Positions 1-5,465 are shown, numbered from the stretch's first letter. The stretch is 7,194 nt of DNA from Acetobacteraceae bacterium (GCA_025356735.1 JANXRT010000450.1:1-7194); one strand, 5' to 3'. The notes: generated from the letters alone by a model not told the origin. Made by a program: numbers and translations.

Positions 1-223
1 TGGTGGTCTGGATGCGCATGTCCACGACCTGCGCCACCCGGTCCAAAATCGGGACCAGTAAATACAATCCGGGACCCCGGACGCCGGTGAAACGGCCCAG
101 ACGTAAAACCACGGCACGTTGCCATTCGTTAGCAACCCGGACGGAGCGGAGCAGAATGACCAGCACCGCCACGCCCAGAAAGATCATCAGCGGAAGAAGG
201 ATATTGGTCACGGCGAGCTCCAT
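1..223 (-). CDS. Slipin/stomatin-like SPFH (band 7) membrane protein, N-terminal part only
   Basis: Reading the minus strand from an ATG at 223-221 gives 74 codons, open to the window edge, so the C-terminal part is missing. Residues about 5-26 are a hydrophobic membrane segment (VTNILLPLMIFLGVAVLVIL). They are followed by NEWQRAVVLRLGRF and GPGLYLLVPILDRV, the classic opening of the SPFH/band 7 domain in slipins and stomatins (RLGR, then GPGL, then PxxDR). Slipins are membrane-anchored scaffold proteins that oligomerise, and they often pair with an NfeD-type partner, which cannot be seen here. An in-frame TAA lies eight codons upstream with no other start between, so the ATG is the only option. 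The ribosome site is weak (GGCAGA). It begins 29 bases after the stop of the 74-residue gene, so co-transcription is likely. HflK/HflC or a prohibitin-like member is less likely, because the short anchor and GPGL motif fit slipins better. Confidence 0.88.
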   Translation of the reverse strand, partial: MELAVTNILLPLMIFLGVAVLVILLRSVRVANEWQRAVVLRLGRFTGVRGPGLYLLVPILDRVAQVVDMRIQTT

Positions 224-252
224 TCTGCCGGAGCCGCCAAGGCGTTAGCCTA

Positions 253-477
253 TTACTTGGCGGCGGACCGGGATACCGAACGGATGTCGGGCCGCGGCCG
301 GCCGGAGGCAAGGCCGATTTCACGGTCCTGCGCCTCGATGATGGTTTTGGCAGGGTCGTCGCCGTCCAGCGTGGTCAGGGCCAAGCTAGGAACCTTGCGG
401 TTGGAGGTGCGGCTGCCGTCCACATACTCCACGTCGAACATCACGAAACTGGATTCAATCTTGCGTTTGGGCGCCAT
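253..477 (-). CDS. Conserved hypothetical protein, 74 residues
   Basis: A 74-residue soluble protein of unknown function. It begins MAPKRKIESSFVMFDVEYVD, continues with a polar stretch containing SNRKVPS, an acidic LDGDDPAK segment and IIEAQDREI, and ends in a basic Arg/Ser-rich tail (SGRPRPDIRSVSRS). There is no signal peptide, membrane segment or cysteine. The ATG at 477-475 has a modest GGAA about 9 bases upstream. It sits between a Lys/Arg-rich small gene (80 bases upstream) and the slipin gene (29 bases downstream), all on the minus strand, so it may be co-transcribed with the slipin. The FDVEYVDGSRTSNR stretch resembles small uncharacterised proteins I associate with Acetobacteraceae, but that is memory, not a search. 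I assign no function. Codon pattern and the tight spacing to the slipin support a real gene. Confidence 0.7.
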   Translation of the reverse strand: MAPKRKIESSFVMFDVEYVDGSRTSNRKVPSLALTTLDGDDPAKTIIEAQDREIGLASGRPRPDIRSVSRSAAK

Positions 478-507
478 CAGACAATTCCGATCAAATGAAT
501 TTACGCC

Positions 508-552
508 CCTGCTTCCGTCAGGCCTGCTTCCGTCAGACAGCCTTCCCTCAGG
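508..552. repeat. Three 15-bp tandem repeats in an intergenic gap
   Basis: Three consecutive 15-base units on the plus strand: CCTGCTTCCGTCAGG (508-522), CCTGCTTCCGTCAGA (523-537) and the diverged CAGCCTTCCCTCAGG (538-552). Units 1 and 2 differ at one base; unit 3 matches unit 1 at 11 of 15. Units 1 and 3 begin and end in or near a CCTG/CAGG inverted pair, so each could form a small hairpin. On the minus strand the unit is five codons long and in frame with the preceding 66-residue gene (see findings). Confidence 0.8.
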
Positions 553-557
553 ATGGC

Positions 558-758
558 CTAACCTTGGGCTGGCGTCTCACCAGGGGCTGGCTCGTCGGAT
601 GGGGTGTCGCTGTCGGCTGCGCCGGGTTCAAGGTCGGGCAGGCCGGCCTTGCGGCGAGCAACCTGTTCTTCCTTGTCACGGGCTTTTGTCTCAGCTTTCG
701 CCTGCTTCGCGCGATTGCGCTCGGCACGTTGCTGGTTGTAATTCGGCTTGAATGCCAC
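558..758 (-). CDS. Small Lys/Arg-rich conserved protein, 66 residues, GTG start
   Basis: A 66-residue protein in two parts. Residues 1-39 are highly charged and probably helical (MAFKPNYNQQRAERNRAKQA, then alternating Lys/Arg/Glu). Residues 40-66 are an acidic, Pro/Asp/Glu-rich, probably disordered tail. Small proteins opening MAFKPNYNQQRAERNR are, from memory, common in alphaproteobacteria and annotated hypothetical; function unknown. The basic helix could contact nucleic acid, but this is only inference from charge. The start is GTG (758-756), chosen because a strong GGAGG lies six bases upstream and the conserved-looking N terminus begins there. It ends in TAG at 560-558, but the same frame stays open for 18 further codons made of the tandem repeat. 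It lies 133 bases downstream of the 70-residue gene, so it may have its own promoter; I found no convincing one. Confidence 0.75.
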   Translation of the reverse strand: MAFKPNYNQQRAERNRAKQAKAETKARDKEEQVARRKAGLPDLEPGAADSDTPSDEPAPGETPAQG

Positions 759-788
759 GCGGATCCTCCAGAGGCTGTAATCGGATGC

Positions 789-840
789 GCTCTAGAGCAA
801 TCTCAGCCAGTTGGGAATCGCCAAGCGATCAGAAGCTGAT
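789..840. repeat. Short palindrome and two abutting small hairpins
   Basis: In the 133-base gap between two small genes there is a perfect 10-bp palindrome GCTCTAGAGC (789-798). Two 5-bp stems follow that share two bases: ATCGC-CAA-GCGAT (817-829) and ATCAG-AAG-CTGAT (828-840). None is followed by a T-run on either strand, so they are not obvious terminators. They lie in the presumed leader of the 66-residue gene. Confidence 0.4.
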
Positions 841-891
841 GGGATTGCTCGCGAAACATTTGGGCAAAGCGATAATAAGGATCAAGGCGCC

Positions 892-1104
892 TCAGCGTAA
901 CAGAGAGGGTTGTCCCATACCGAGCTGGCTCTCCCGCACCACACGCTCATGTCCGTCACGGACATGTTTGACGCGGTAATTGCGGTTACCCTGCTCTTCC
1001 GGCAACACCCTCGTTACGGTGTAGGTACCACGTGGCACATTCCCGTCCAGGCTGCCTGGGAGAAATTCGACCTTCTGCCCGACAATGAACTTCTGAATTG
1101 CCAT
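892..1104 (-). CDS. Conserved hypothetical protein, 70 residues, downstream of csp
   Basis: A 70-residue soluble basic protein. Its parts are MAIQKFIVGQKVEFLPGS, a PRGTYTVTRVLPEE segment, YRVKHVRDGHERVVRESQL and a short tail. The alternating hydrophobic pattern and the 'VGQxVxF...GTYxVxRxLP...YRVK' layout suggest a small beta-barrel (SH3-like) fold. That is inferred from the pattern; I do not recognise a named family, though similar hypothetical proteins are common in alphaproteobacteria. The ATG at 1104-1102 is preceded by GAAAGG six bases upstream. It lies 56 bases after the csp stop codon with a strong hairpin in between, so it is probably read from the csp transcript or processed from it. 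A role in cold or stress response is suggested only by that neighbour. Confidence 0.75.
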   Translation of the reverse strand: MAIQKFIVGQKVEFLPGSLDGNVPRGTYTVTRVLPEEQGNRNYRVKHVRDGHERVVRESQLGMGQPSLLR

Positions 1105-1122
1105 GATCGCCTTTCGAGAATA

Positions 1123-1153
1123 CCCGGGCCGAAGTGCAATACTTCAGCCCGGG
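1123..1153 (-). promoter_or_regulatory. 13-bp intergenic stem-loop between csp and the 70-residue gene
   Basis: In the minus-strand RNA, CCCGGGCUGAAGU pairs with ACUUCGGCCCGGG around an AUUGC loop. The stem is continuous at 13 bp because the one non-Watson-Crick position is a U-G wobble; on the plus strand it would be a C-A mismatch. It begins about seven bases after the csp stop codon and ends before the ribosome site of the next gene. No U-run follows (UAUUCUCGAAAG), so a classical intrinsic terminator is unlikely. A 3'-end stabiliser, processing site or partial attenuator fits better. Confidence 0.65.
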
Positions 1154-1160
1154 CCTAGCC

Positions 1161-1364
1161 TCAGGCGGACTGCAGATTGACCGCGGAGGTCTTGCCCTGC
1201 TGGCCGCGCTCGAGATCATAGCTAACCTTCTGGCCTTCCGTCAGCGACATACCGGATCGCTCGACAGCCGAAATGTGAACGAACACGTCTTTCGAGCCGT
1301 CATCCGGCAGAATGAAACCATAGCCCTTCTGGGCATTGAACCACTTCACGGTGCCTACGGACAT
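1161..1364 (-). CDS. CspA-family cold-shock protein (RNA chaperone)
   Basis: A 67-residue protein that is one cold-shock domain. It opens MSVGTVKWFNAQKGYGFI. The RNP1 motif KGYGFI is at residues 13-18 and RNP2 VFVHI at 27-31; Trp8, Phe10, Phe17, Phe28 and His30 form the usual aromatic nucleic-acid-binding face. The family binds single-stranded RNA and DNA and melts secondary structure in the cytoplasm, either on cold shock or constitutively. Length and sequence are typical, with nothing missing. The ATG at 1364-1362 has AGGAGA at a good distance upstream. It stands 210 bases downstream of ychF with a leader of its own, so it is probably transcribed separately. Alphaproteobacteria carry several paralogues, and the sequence alone does not say which one this is or whether it is cold-induced. 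Confidence 0.96.
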   Translation of the reverse strand: MSVGTVKWFNAQKGYGFILPDDGSKDVFVHISAVERSGMSLTEGQKVSYDLERGQQGKTSAVNLQSA

Positions 1365-1574
1365 CGTGTCTCTCCTATTAACGCCGGCGACCCGCGACGT
1401 GCGGGCCGTATCACTTTTTCTCAGTCTGGGTGAACCGGATGCGGCTGCGCATCGATCCGCGGTTGGCCCACAAAAGCGCCGATGCCTATATGTGCGCGTA
1501 TTCCGACGCGAATGCCAGCCCTATCTATTCTTGGTTGCCGCGTGGCTGCCATACGCCTCGCGGCAGGTCCGTAA
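1365..1574 (-). promoter_or_regulatory. csp leader and promoter region, with possible ychF 3' hairpin
   Basis: This 210-base gap holds no convincing gene. Just after the ychF stop, TGCCGCG and CGCGGCA (1559-1565 and 1536-1542) can form a 7-bp stem with a 16-base loop, without a T-run; it is at best a weak terminator. A candidate csp promoter on the minus strand is TTCACC (1434-1429), a 16-base spacer and GATACG (1412-1407), matching the sigma-70 consensus at 4/6 and 3/6. It would place a CCCGC/GCGGG stem-loop (1391-1405) near the 5' end of the mRNA. The promoter call is weak; the inverted repeats are directly visible. Confidence 0.3.
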
Positions 1575-2669
1575 TCAGACATTGAAACGGAAAAGCAGCA
1601 CGTCGCCATCCCGGACCACGTATTCCTTGCCCTCCACCCGCATCCGGCCAGCCTCCTTGGCGCCGACCTCGCCCTTGAACGCGACGTAGTCGCCGAACGC
1701 TATGGTTTCCACGGCGATGAAGCCGCGCTCGAAATCGTTGTGGATCGCCGCCGCCGCCTGCGGCGCGCGGGTGCCGGCGGTGATCGTCCAGGCCCGCGTT
1801 TCCTTCGGGCCGACGGTGAAGTAGGTCACCAGCCCAAGCAGCCCGTAGCCAGCGCGGATCACCCGGTCCAGACCGCTGTCGGACAATCCCAGCCCCTCCA
1901 GGAATTCGCCCCGGTCGGCCTCCGGCAACTGGCTGACCTCGGCTTCGATCGCCGCCGAGACGATCACCACCCCGGCGCCCTCGGTACGGGCACGCTCGAT
2001 CACCCGGACGGAATGCGCGTTGCCGGTGGCCGCGGCGGCTTCCTCGACGTTGCAGACGTAAAGAACCGGCTTAGAGGTCATCAGCTGCAGCCGCCGCACC
2101 GCCTCCTCATTGCCTTTCGCGACCGCGGTCCGCGCCGGAAAGCCCTTTTGCAGGGCGACGACGATCGGCTCCATGATCTCGACCAGGGACAGAGATTCCT
2201 TGTCCCCGCCGCGGGCCTTCTTCTGCGCGGCGACCAGGCGCCGTTCCAAGCCGTCGAGATCGGACAGCATCAGCTCGGTCTCGACCGTCTCGGCATCGCG
2301 GATCGGATCGACGCTGCCCTCGACATGGGTGATGTCGCCGTCCTCGAAGCAGCGCAGCACGTGGATGATGGCGTCCACCTCGCGGATGTTGGCCAGGAAC
2401 TGGTTGCCCAGCCCCTCGCCCTTGGAGGCGCCGCGCACCAGGCCGGCGATATCGACGAACTCCAGCGTGGTCGGCAGGATCTGCTTCGATTTGCCGATTG
2501 CAGCCAACGCCGCCAGCCGCGGATCGGGCACCGCCACCCGGCCGGTGTTCGGCTCGATCGTGCAGAACGGGTAGTTCGCCGCCTGCGCCGCGATGGTCGC
2601 GGTCAGCGCGTTAAACAGGGTCGACTTGCCGACGTTGGGCAGCCCGACGATGCCGCAGTTGAAGCCCAT
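1575..2669 (-). CDS. ychF: Redox-regulated ATPase YchF (Obg-family P-loop protein)
   Basis: A full-length 364-residue YchF, the conserved OLA1/YchF subgroup of Obg-like translation factors, which bind ribosomes and hydrolyse ATP rather than GTP. The P-loop GLPNVGKST is at residues 9-17. The switch segment NYPFCTIEPN is at 32-41 and contains Cys36, equivalent to the conserved redox-sensitive cysteine. The G3 motif DIAG at 73-76 is followed by GASKGEGLGNQFL. The G4 position reads NVEE (207-210), the NxxE form that goes with ATP preference instead of NKxD. A coiled-coil insertion lies around 130-200 and a C-terminal TGS domain at about 281-364 (AWTITAGTRAPQAAAAIHND). The ATG overlaps the pth stop as TAATG, so translation is coupled. 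A pth-ychF pair is widespread in bacteria and links both to translation quality control. Confidence 0.98.
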   Translation of the reverse strand: MGFNCGIVGLPNVGKSTLFNALTATIAAQAANYPFCTIEPNTGRVAVPDPRLAALAAIGKSKQILPTTLEFVDIAGLVRGASKGEGLGNQFLANIREVDAIIHVLRCFEDGDITHVEGSVDPIRDAETVETELMLSDLDGLERRLVAAQKKARGGDKESLSLVEIMEPIVVALQKGFPARTAVAKGNEEAVRRLQLMTSKPVLYVCNVEEAAAATGNAHSVRVIERARTEGAGVVIVSAAIEAEVSQLPEADRGEFLEGLGLSDSGLDRVIRAGYGLLGLVTYFTVGPKETRAWTITAGTRAPQAAAAIHNDFERGFIAVETIAFGDYVAFKGEVGAKEAGRMRVEGKEYVVRDGDVLLFRFNV

Positions 2670-3247
2670 TACCGTGCATCCTGTGTCAGCAAGGCGACCT
2701 TGGTCATGAAATCCTCGGGTTTTCCCTGTGCCAGCAGCGCAGCCGCGTCGGCCACGCTATCTAGCAGCGGCAGCAGCCAGTCGCGGTCCAGCTTGGCGAA
2801 ATCGCCCAGCACGTGTCCGGTGACGCGGTCCTTGTGGCCCGGATGGCCGATGCCGAGCCGCACCCGCCAGTAATCCGGCGTGCCGAGCATCCGGTCCATG
2901 CTGCGCAACCCATTATGTCCCGCGGCGCCGCCGCCACGCTTCACCCGAACGCGACCAGGCGCCAAGTCAAGCTCGTCATGGAACGCGGTGATGTCCTCGA
3001 CTGCAAGCTTGAAGAACGAGGCCGCCGCCTGGACGCTCTCTCCGGACGCGTTCATGTAGGTGGCAGGCTTCAGCGCCAGTATCTTCTCGCCGCCCAGCAC
3101 GCCATCCGCGACCCAGCCCTTGAACCGCTGCCGCCACGGGCTGAACCCGTGGCGGATGGCGATCGTGTCGATGGCCATGAAGCCGATATTGTGCCGTTGC
3201 CGGGCCATGCCCGGCTCGGGGTTGCCGAGGCCAACCCAAAGCCGCAC
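2669..3247 (-). CDS. pth: Peptidyl-tRNA hydrolase (Pth)
   Basis: A 192-residue bacterial-type Pth, which cleaves the ester bond of peptidyl-tRNAs released from stalled ribosomes and so recycles tRNA in the cytoplasm. The key residues are in place: Asn9 in GLGNP, catalytic His19 in QRHNIGF, Met65-Asn66 in PATYMNASG, His90-Asp91 in FHDELDL, and His111-Asn112 in AGHNGLRS. These correspond to E. coli Asn10, His20, Met67-Asn68, His93-Asp94 and His113-Asn114. The loop after GLGNP is EPGMARQ, not the commoner GPEYART, a harmless family variant as far as I know. The start is GTG at 3247-3245 with GGGAG eight bases upstream; the next in-frame codon block upstream ends in the rplY stop, which rules out a longer form. 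It lies 24 bases downstream of rplY and overlaps ychF by one base. Confidence 0.98.
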   Translation of the reverse strand: MRLWVGLGNPEPGMARQRHNIGFMAIDTIAIRHGFSPWRQRFKGWVADGVLGGEKILALKPATYMNASGESVQAAASFFKLAVEDITAFHDELDLAPGRVRVKRGGGAAGHNGLRSMDRMLGTPDYWRVRLGIGHPGHKDRVTGHVLGDFAKLDRDWLLPLLDSVADAAALLAQGKPEDFMTKVALLTQDAR

Positions 3248-3271
3248 GCCACCGGCTCCCGTCCCGAAGGA

Positions 3272-3949
3272 CTACTTCTTCTTGGCGGGCGCCTTGGCCG
3301 GAGCGGCCTTGGCCGGCGCGGCCTTCGCGGCGGCAGCCGGGGCCGCGGCCCCGGCGCCAGGCTCGGCGGCAACCTCAAGAATCTTGGCCGGCGGCGAGAC
3401 CGTCGCTATGACGAAGTCACGGTCGGTGATCACCGGCCGCAGGCCCTCGGTCCCAAGCAGGTTCGACCACCTTATGGTGTCGTTGAAATCGAGCCCGGTC
3501 AGGTCGGCTGTGAACTGCTCGGGAATGCTGTCCGGATCGGCCGACACCTCGACCGTGTGGCGAACCACGTTCAGCACCGCGCCGCGCTTGATCCCGGGGC
3601 TCGCCAGCTCGTTCTCGAAATGCACCGGGATGTCGACCCGGATGGTCTCGCCGGTCGCCAGGCGCTGGAAATCGACGTGCAGCGGCGTATCCGACACCGG
3701 ATGGTGCTGCACGTCGCGGATCAGCGCGCGGGTCGCGACCCCGTCCACGGTGATCTCGTACAGCCGGGACTGCCAGCCACCGCGATGCAACTCCCGCAGC
3801 ACGGCGCGCGGATCGAGCGAGATCAACGTCGCCGGCTCCCTCGCGCCATAGATGACGCCAGGCACCCTGCCGTCCCTCCGAGTCGCCCGCGCCGCCCCCT
3901 TACCGGCCCGCGGACGTGCCTCGGCCTCGATTGAAACCCGATTGGCCAT
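3272..3949 (-). CDS. rplY: 50S ribosomal protein bL25, Ctc/TL5 form
   Basis: A 225-residue bL25 of the long general-stress (Ctc) type, which binds 5S rRNA in the large subunit. The N-terminal L25 domain covers about residues 5-92 (RVSIEAEARPRAGKGAARA, then GRVPGVIYG and QHHPVSDTPLHVDF). A TL5-type beta domain follows to about 190 (PVHFENELASPGIKRGAVLN, SIPEQFTADL). The tail, about 195-225, is an Ala/Pro/Lys repeat ending in three lysines, probably disordered and RNA-contacting. I chose the ATG at 3949-3947 because AGGAG lies seven bases upstream and the family begins here; the frame is open to 4051, but that extension is unlike L25. It heads the rplY-pth-ychF operon. In the leader, AAACGCC (4010-4004) and GGCGTTT (3977-3971) form a long-loop inverted repeat followed by TTTTGTCATTT-like sequence, possibly an attenuator. 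Confidence 0.97.
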   Translation of the reverse strand: MANRVSIEAEARPRAGKGAARATRRDGRVPGVIYGAREPATLISLDPRAVLRELHRGGWQSRLYEITVDGVATRALIRDVQHHPVSDTPLHVDFQRLATGETIRVDIPVHFENELASPGIKRGAVLNVVRHTVEVSADPDSIPEQFTADLTGLDFNDTIRWSNLLGTEGLRPVITDRDFVIATVSPPAKILEVAAEPGAGAAAPAAAAKAAPAKAAPAKAPAKKK

Positions 3950-4020
3950 GTCTCGCTCCTGCAAATGACAAAACGCCGGCCTCCAGGGGTGCCAGCGCGG
4001 TCGGGCGTTTAGCGGCAACC

Positions 4021-4051
4021 GAAGAAATAAGCAAGGTTGGGCTCTGCCCAA
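4021..4051 (-). terminator. Candidate intrinsic terminator of the amidohydrolase gene, within repeat copy A
   Basis: On the minus strand TTGGGC-AGA-GCCCAA (4051-4037) forms a perfect 6-bp stem with a three-base loop. It is followed by CC and then the T-rich TTGCTTATTTCTTC. It lies about 50 bases after the stop of the amidohydrolase gene and upstream of rplY, where a terminator would be expected. The T-tract is broken by G and C, so efficiency may be modest. Confidence 0.45.
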
Positions 4052-4092
4052 ACCCGCCCACGTTCAAGCATCGGGAGAAGCGCTCCTGGATC
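4026..4092 (+). repeat. Palindromic intergenic repeat, copy A
   Basis: The core 4026-4071 matches the reverse complement of copy C (5398-5443) at 41 of 46 aligned bases. It contains the hairpin TTGGGC-TCT-GCCCAA followed by ACCCGCCCAC and TTCAAGCAT. Similarity resumes at GCTCCTGGATCC (4081-4092) versus GCTCCTTGGAACC in copy C. The match between two separate non-coding gaps, with a symmetric hairpin, marks it as a dispersed REP-like element. Confidence 0.8.
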
Positions 4093-4099
4093 CGCCTAA

Positions 4100-5272
4100 C
4101 TAGGAGGCGGGTAGCAGCTGCTCTGCCAATGTTGCCCAGTAGCTTGCGCCCACCGGCAGGATATCGTCGTTGAAGTCGTATTTCGGATGATGAACCATCG
4201 CCTCGTCCGGGCCGCGCCCGGCGCCCAGCATGATGTAGGCCCCTTGGCAGGCGTTCAGCATGAAGCTGAAATCCTCGCCGCCCATCGTCGGCTGCGCCAT
4301 GTGCCGAACGCGTGGCTCGCCTTGAACCGTTTCAGCGGCATGGCGCGCCAGGGCCATCGCCGTCGGATCGTTCACCGTCGCCGGATAGGTTCGCTCGAAC
4401 CGAACCACGGCGACCGCGCCGAAGCCCTCGGCGATGCTGGTGGCCAATCGGCGAACGCCATTCTCCAGGATGTCCCCGACCTCCGGCTTGAACCATCGCG
4501 CCGTGCCCATCATGCGCACGGTCTCTGGAATGACGTTGTAGATGTGGCCGCCCTGGATGCTGCCGATGGTGACCACGCCACCCTGCATCGGCTCAACGTT
4601 GCGCGCGACGATGCTCTGAAGCGCCTGGACGATGGCGGCGCTGACGACGATCGGGTCGATGCCCATGTGCGGCTGCGCGCCGTGGCTGCCTTTGCCCGTG
4701 ATGTCGATCTCGATGTTGGCGACCGCCGCCATGATCGGCCCGTCGCGCCACATGAACACGCCCTCCGGCGTTGCCGGCCAGTTGTGCATGCCATAAACCT
4801 GCCGCATCGGAAACCGGTCGAACAGCCCCTCCTGCACCATGATTCGGCCGCCGGCCAGGTTCTCCTCGGCCGGCTGGAAGATCACATGGACGGTGCCGGC
4901 GAAATTACGTGTTTCGGCCAGATACTTCGCCGCACCCAGCAGCATGGTGGTGTGGCCGTCATGCCCGCAGGCGTGCATCACGCCCGGATGGAGGCTGGCA
5001 TAGGCGTGGCCGGTTTCCTCATGGATCGGCAGCGCGTCCATGTCGGCCCGCAACCCGATCGACCCGCCAGGCTGGCGGCCGCGAATCACGCCGACCACGC
5101 CGGTGGTCGCCATCCCTGTGTGCACCTCATCGACGCCGAAACCGCGTAGCAGTTCCTGCACCCGGGCCGAGGTACGGGTTTCCTGCAACGCCAGCTCCGG
5201 GTGTTGGTGCAGGTCGCGCCGCCATGCGGTCATGTCGGCGTGGTAGTCGGCAATGCGGTTGATCACGGGCAT
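4100..5272 (-). CDS. M20-family amidohydrolase (hippurate hydrolase / N-acyl-amino-acid hydrolase-like)
   Basis: A 390-residue cytoplasmic metallopeptidase-type hydrolase of the M20D amidohydrolase group (HipO, IAA-amino acid hydrolase and relatives), which cut amide bonds of N-acylated amino acids. Metal-site and catalytic motifs: RADMDALP (75-82), HACGHDGH (100-107, with Cys102 and His104), PAEEN (134-138, Glu136-Glu137), GMHNWP (161-166, His163), GGEDF (331-335) and VHHPKYDFND (360-369). The lid/dimerisation domain is roughly 185-295 (GKGSHGAQPHMGIDPI). No signal peptide. The ATG at 5272-5270 has GGAG seven bases upstream and matches the family start; the frame runs to 5389, but that extension is translated repeat sequence. 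It is monocistronic-looking and boxed by repeats: B and C upstream, A downstream. The substrate cannot be read from sequence; deacetylation of an N-acetyl amino acid or peptide is a guess. Confidence 0.95.
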   Translation of the reverse strand: MPVINRIADYHADMTAWRRDLHQHPELALQETRTSARVQELLRGFGVDEVHTGMATTGVVGVIRGRQPGGSIGLRADMDALPIHEETGHAYASLHPGVMHACGHDGHTTMLLGAAKYLAETRNFAGTVHVIFQPAEENLAGGRIMVQEGLFDRFPMRQVYGMHNWPATPEGVFMWRDGPIMAAVANIEIDITGKGSHGAQPHMGIDPIVVSAAIVQALQSIVARNVEPMQGGVVTIGSIQGGHIYNVIPETVRMMGTARWFKPEVGDILENGVRRLATSIAEGFGAVAVVRFERTYPATVNDPTAMALARHAAETVQGEPRVRHMAQPTMGGEDFSFMLNACQGAYIMLGAGRGPDEAMVHHPKYDFNDDILPVGASYWATLAEQLLPAS

Positions 5273-5300
5273 CGGTGAACTCCAAAAAGGAAAGCGCCGC

Positions 5301-5363
5301 AGGCAAGAAAAGTATGGGGCTCTGCCCCAAACCCCGCCGGGGTAGCGCCCCGGTGCGCATCCC
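5301..5363 (+). repeat. Palindromic intergenic repeat, copy B
   Basis: The segment starts AGGCAAGAAAAG, followed by the perfect 6-bp hairpin TGGGGC-TCT-GCCCCA (5315-5329), then AACCCCGCC. A second perfect hairpin follows, CCGGGG-TAGCG-CCCCGG (5337-5353). The first part aligns with copies A and C through the hairpin and the AAACCC(C)GCC segment, but copy B carries the longer GGGGC arms. It is in the same orientation as A and opposite to C. Confidence 0.75.
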
Positions 5364-5374
5364 TTAAGTCGAGG

Positions 5375-5447
5375 GGTTCCAAGGAGCAACGGCCCCCATG
5401 CTTGAAGGTGGGCGGGTTTGGGCAGCGCCCAAGCTTTCTTACTGCCT
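5375..5447 (-). repeat. Palindromic intergenic repeat, copy C (inverted)
   Basis: Read on the minus strand it starts AGGCAGTAAGAAAG, then TTGGGC-GCT-GCCCAA (5432-5418), ACCCGCCCAC, TTCAAGCAT and finally GCTCCTTGGAACC. It matches copy A over 46 bases at 41 positions and faces copy B, so that 5301-5447 is one large imperfect palindrome. It lies just after thiG, so it would be in the 3' end of the thiSG transcript. Confidence 0.8.
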
Positions 5448-5465
5448 ACGGCGTTTAGTAGCAGC

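Noticed and set aside
1401..1420. CCCGC/GCGGG stem followed by CACTTTTTC on the plus strand, like an intrinsic terminator
   Set aside because: There is no plus-strand gene upstream for it to terminate; the stem is short and the T-run is offset by several bases. It more likely belongs to the csp leader on the other strand.
1740..2873. Long plus-strand open frame of 377 codons opposite ychF and pth
   Set aside because: It is a shadow of GC-rich coding sequence: low-complexity Arg/Gly/Asp/His-rich translation with no domain, fully antisense to two unmistakable genes.
2813..3934. Plus-strand open frame of 373 codons opposite pth and rplY
   Set aside because: Antisense shadow of pth and rplY, with Arg/Gly-rich translation and no recognisable domain.
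3950..4051. 34-codon upstream extension of rplY
   Set aside because: It is unlike bL25, includes repeat A, and the internal ATG at 3949 has a strong AGGAG.
4187..5149. Plus-strand open frame of 320 codons opposite the amidohydrolase
   Set aside because: Antisense shadow; His/Asp/Arg-rich translation mirrors the codons of the real gene.
5273..5389. 39-codon upstream extension of the amidohydrolase
   Set aside because: The extension is translated repeat B/C sequence, has no ribosome site, and the family begins at the internal ATG at 5272, which has GGAG upstream.
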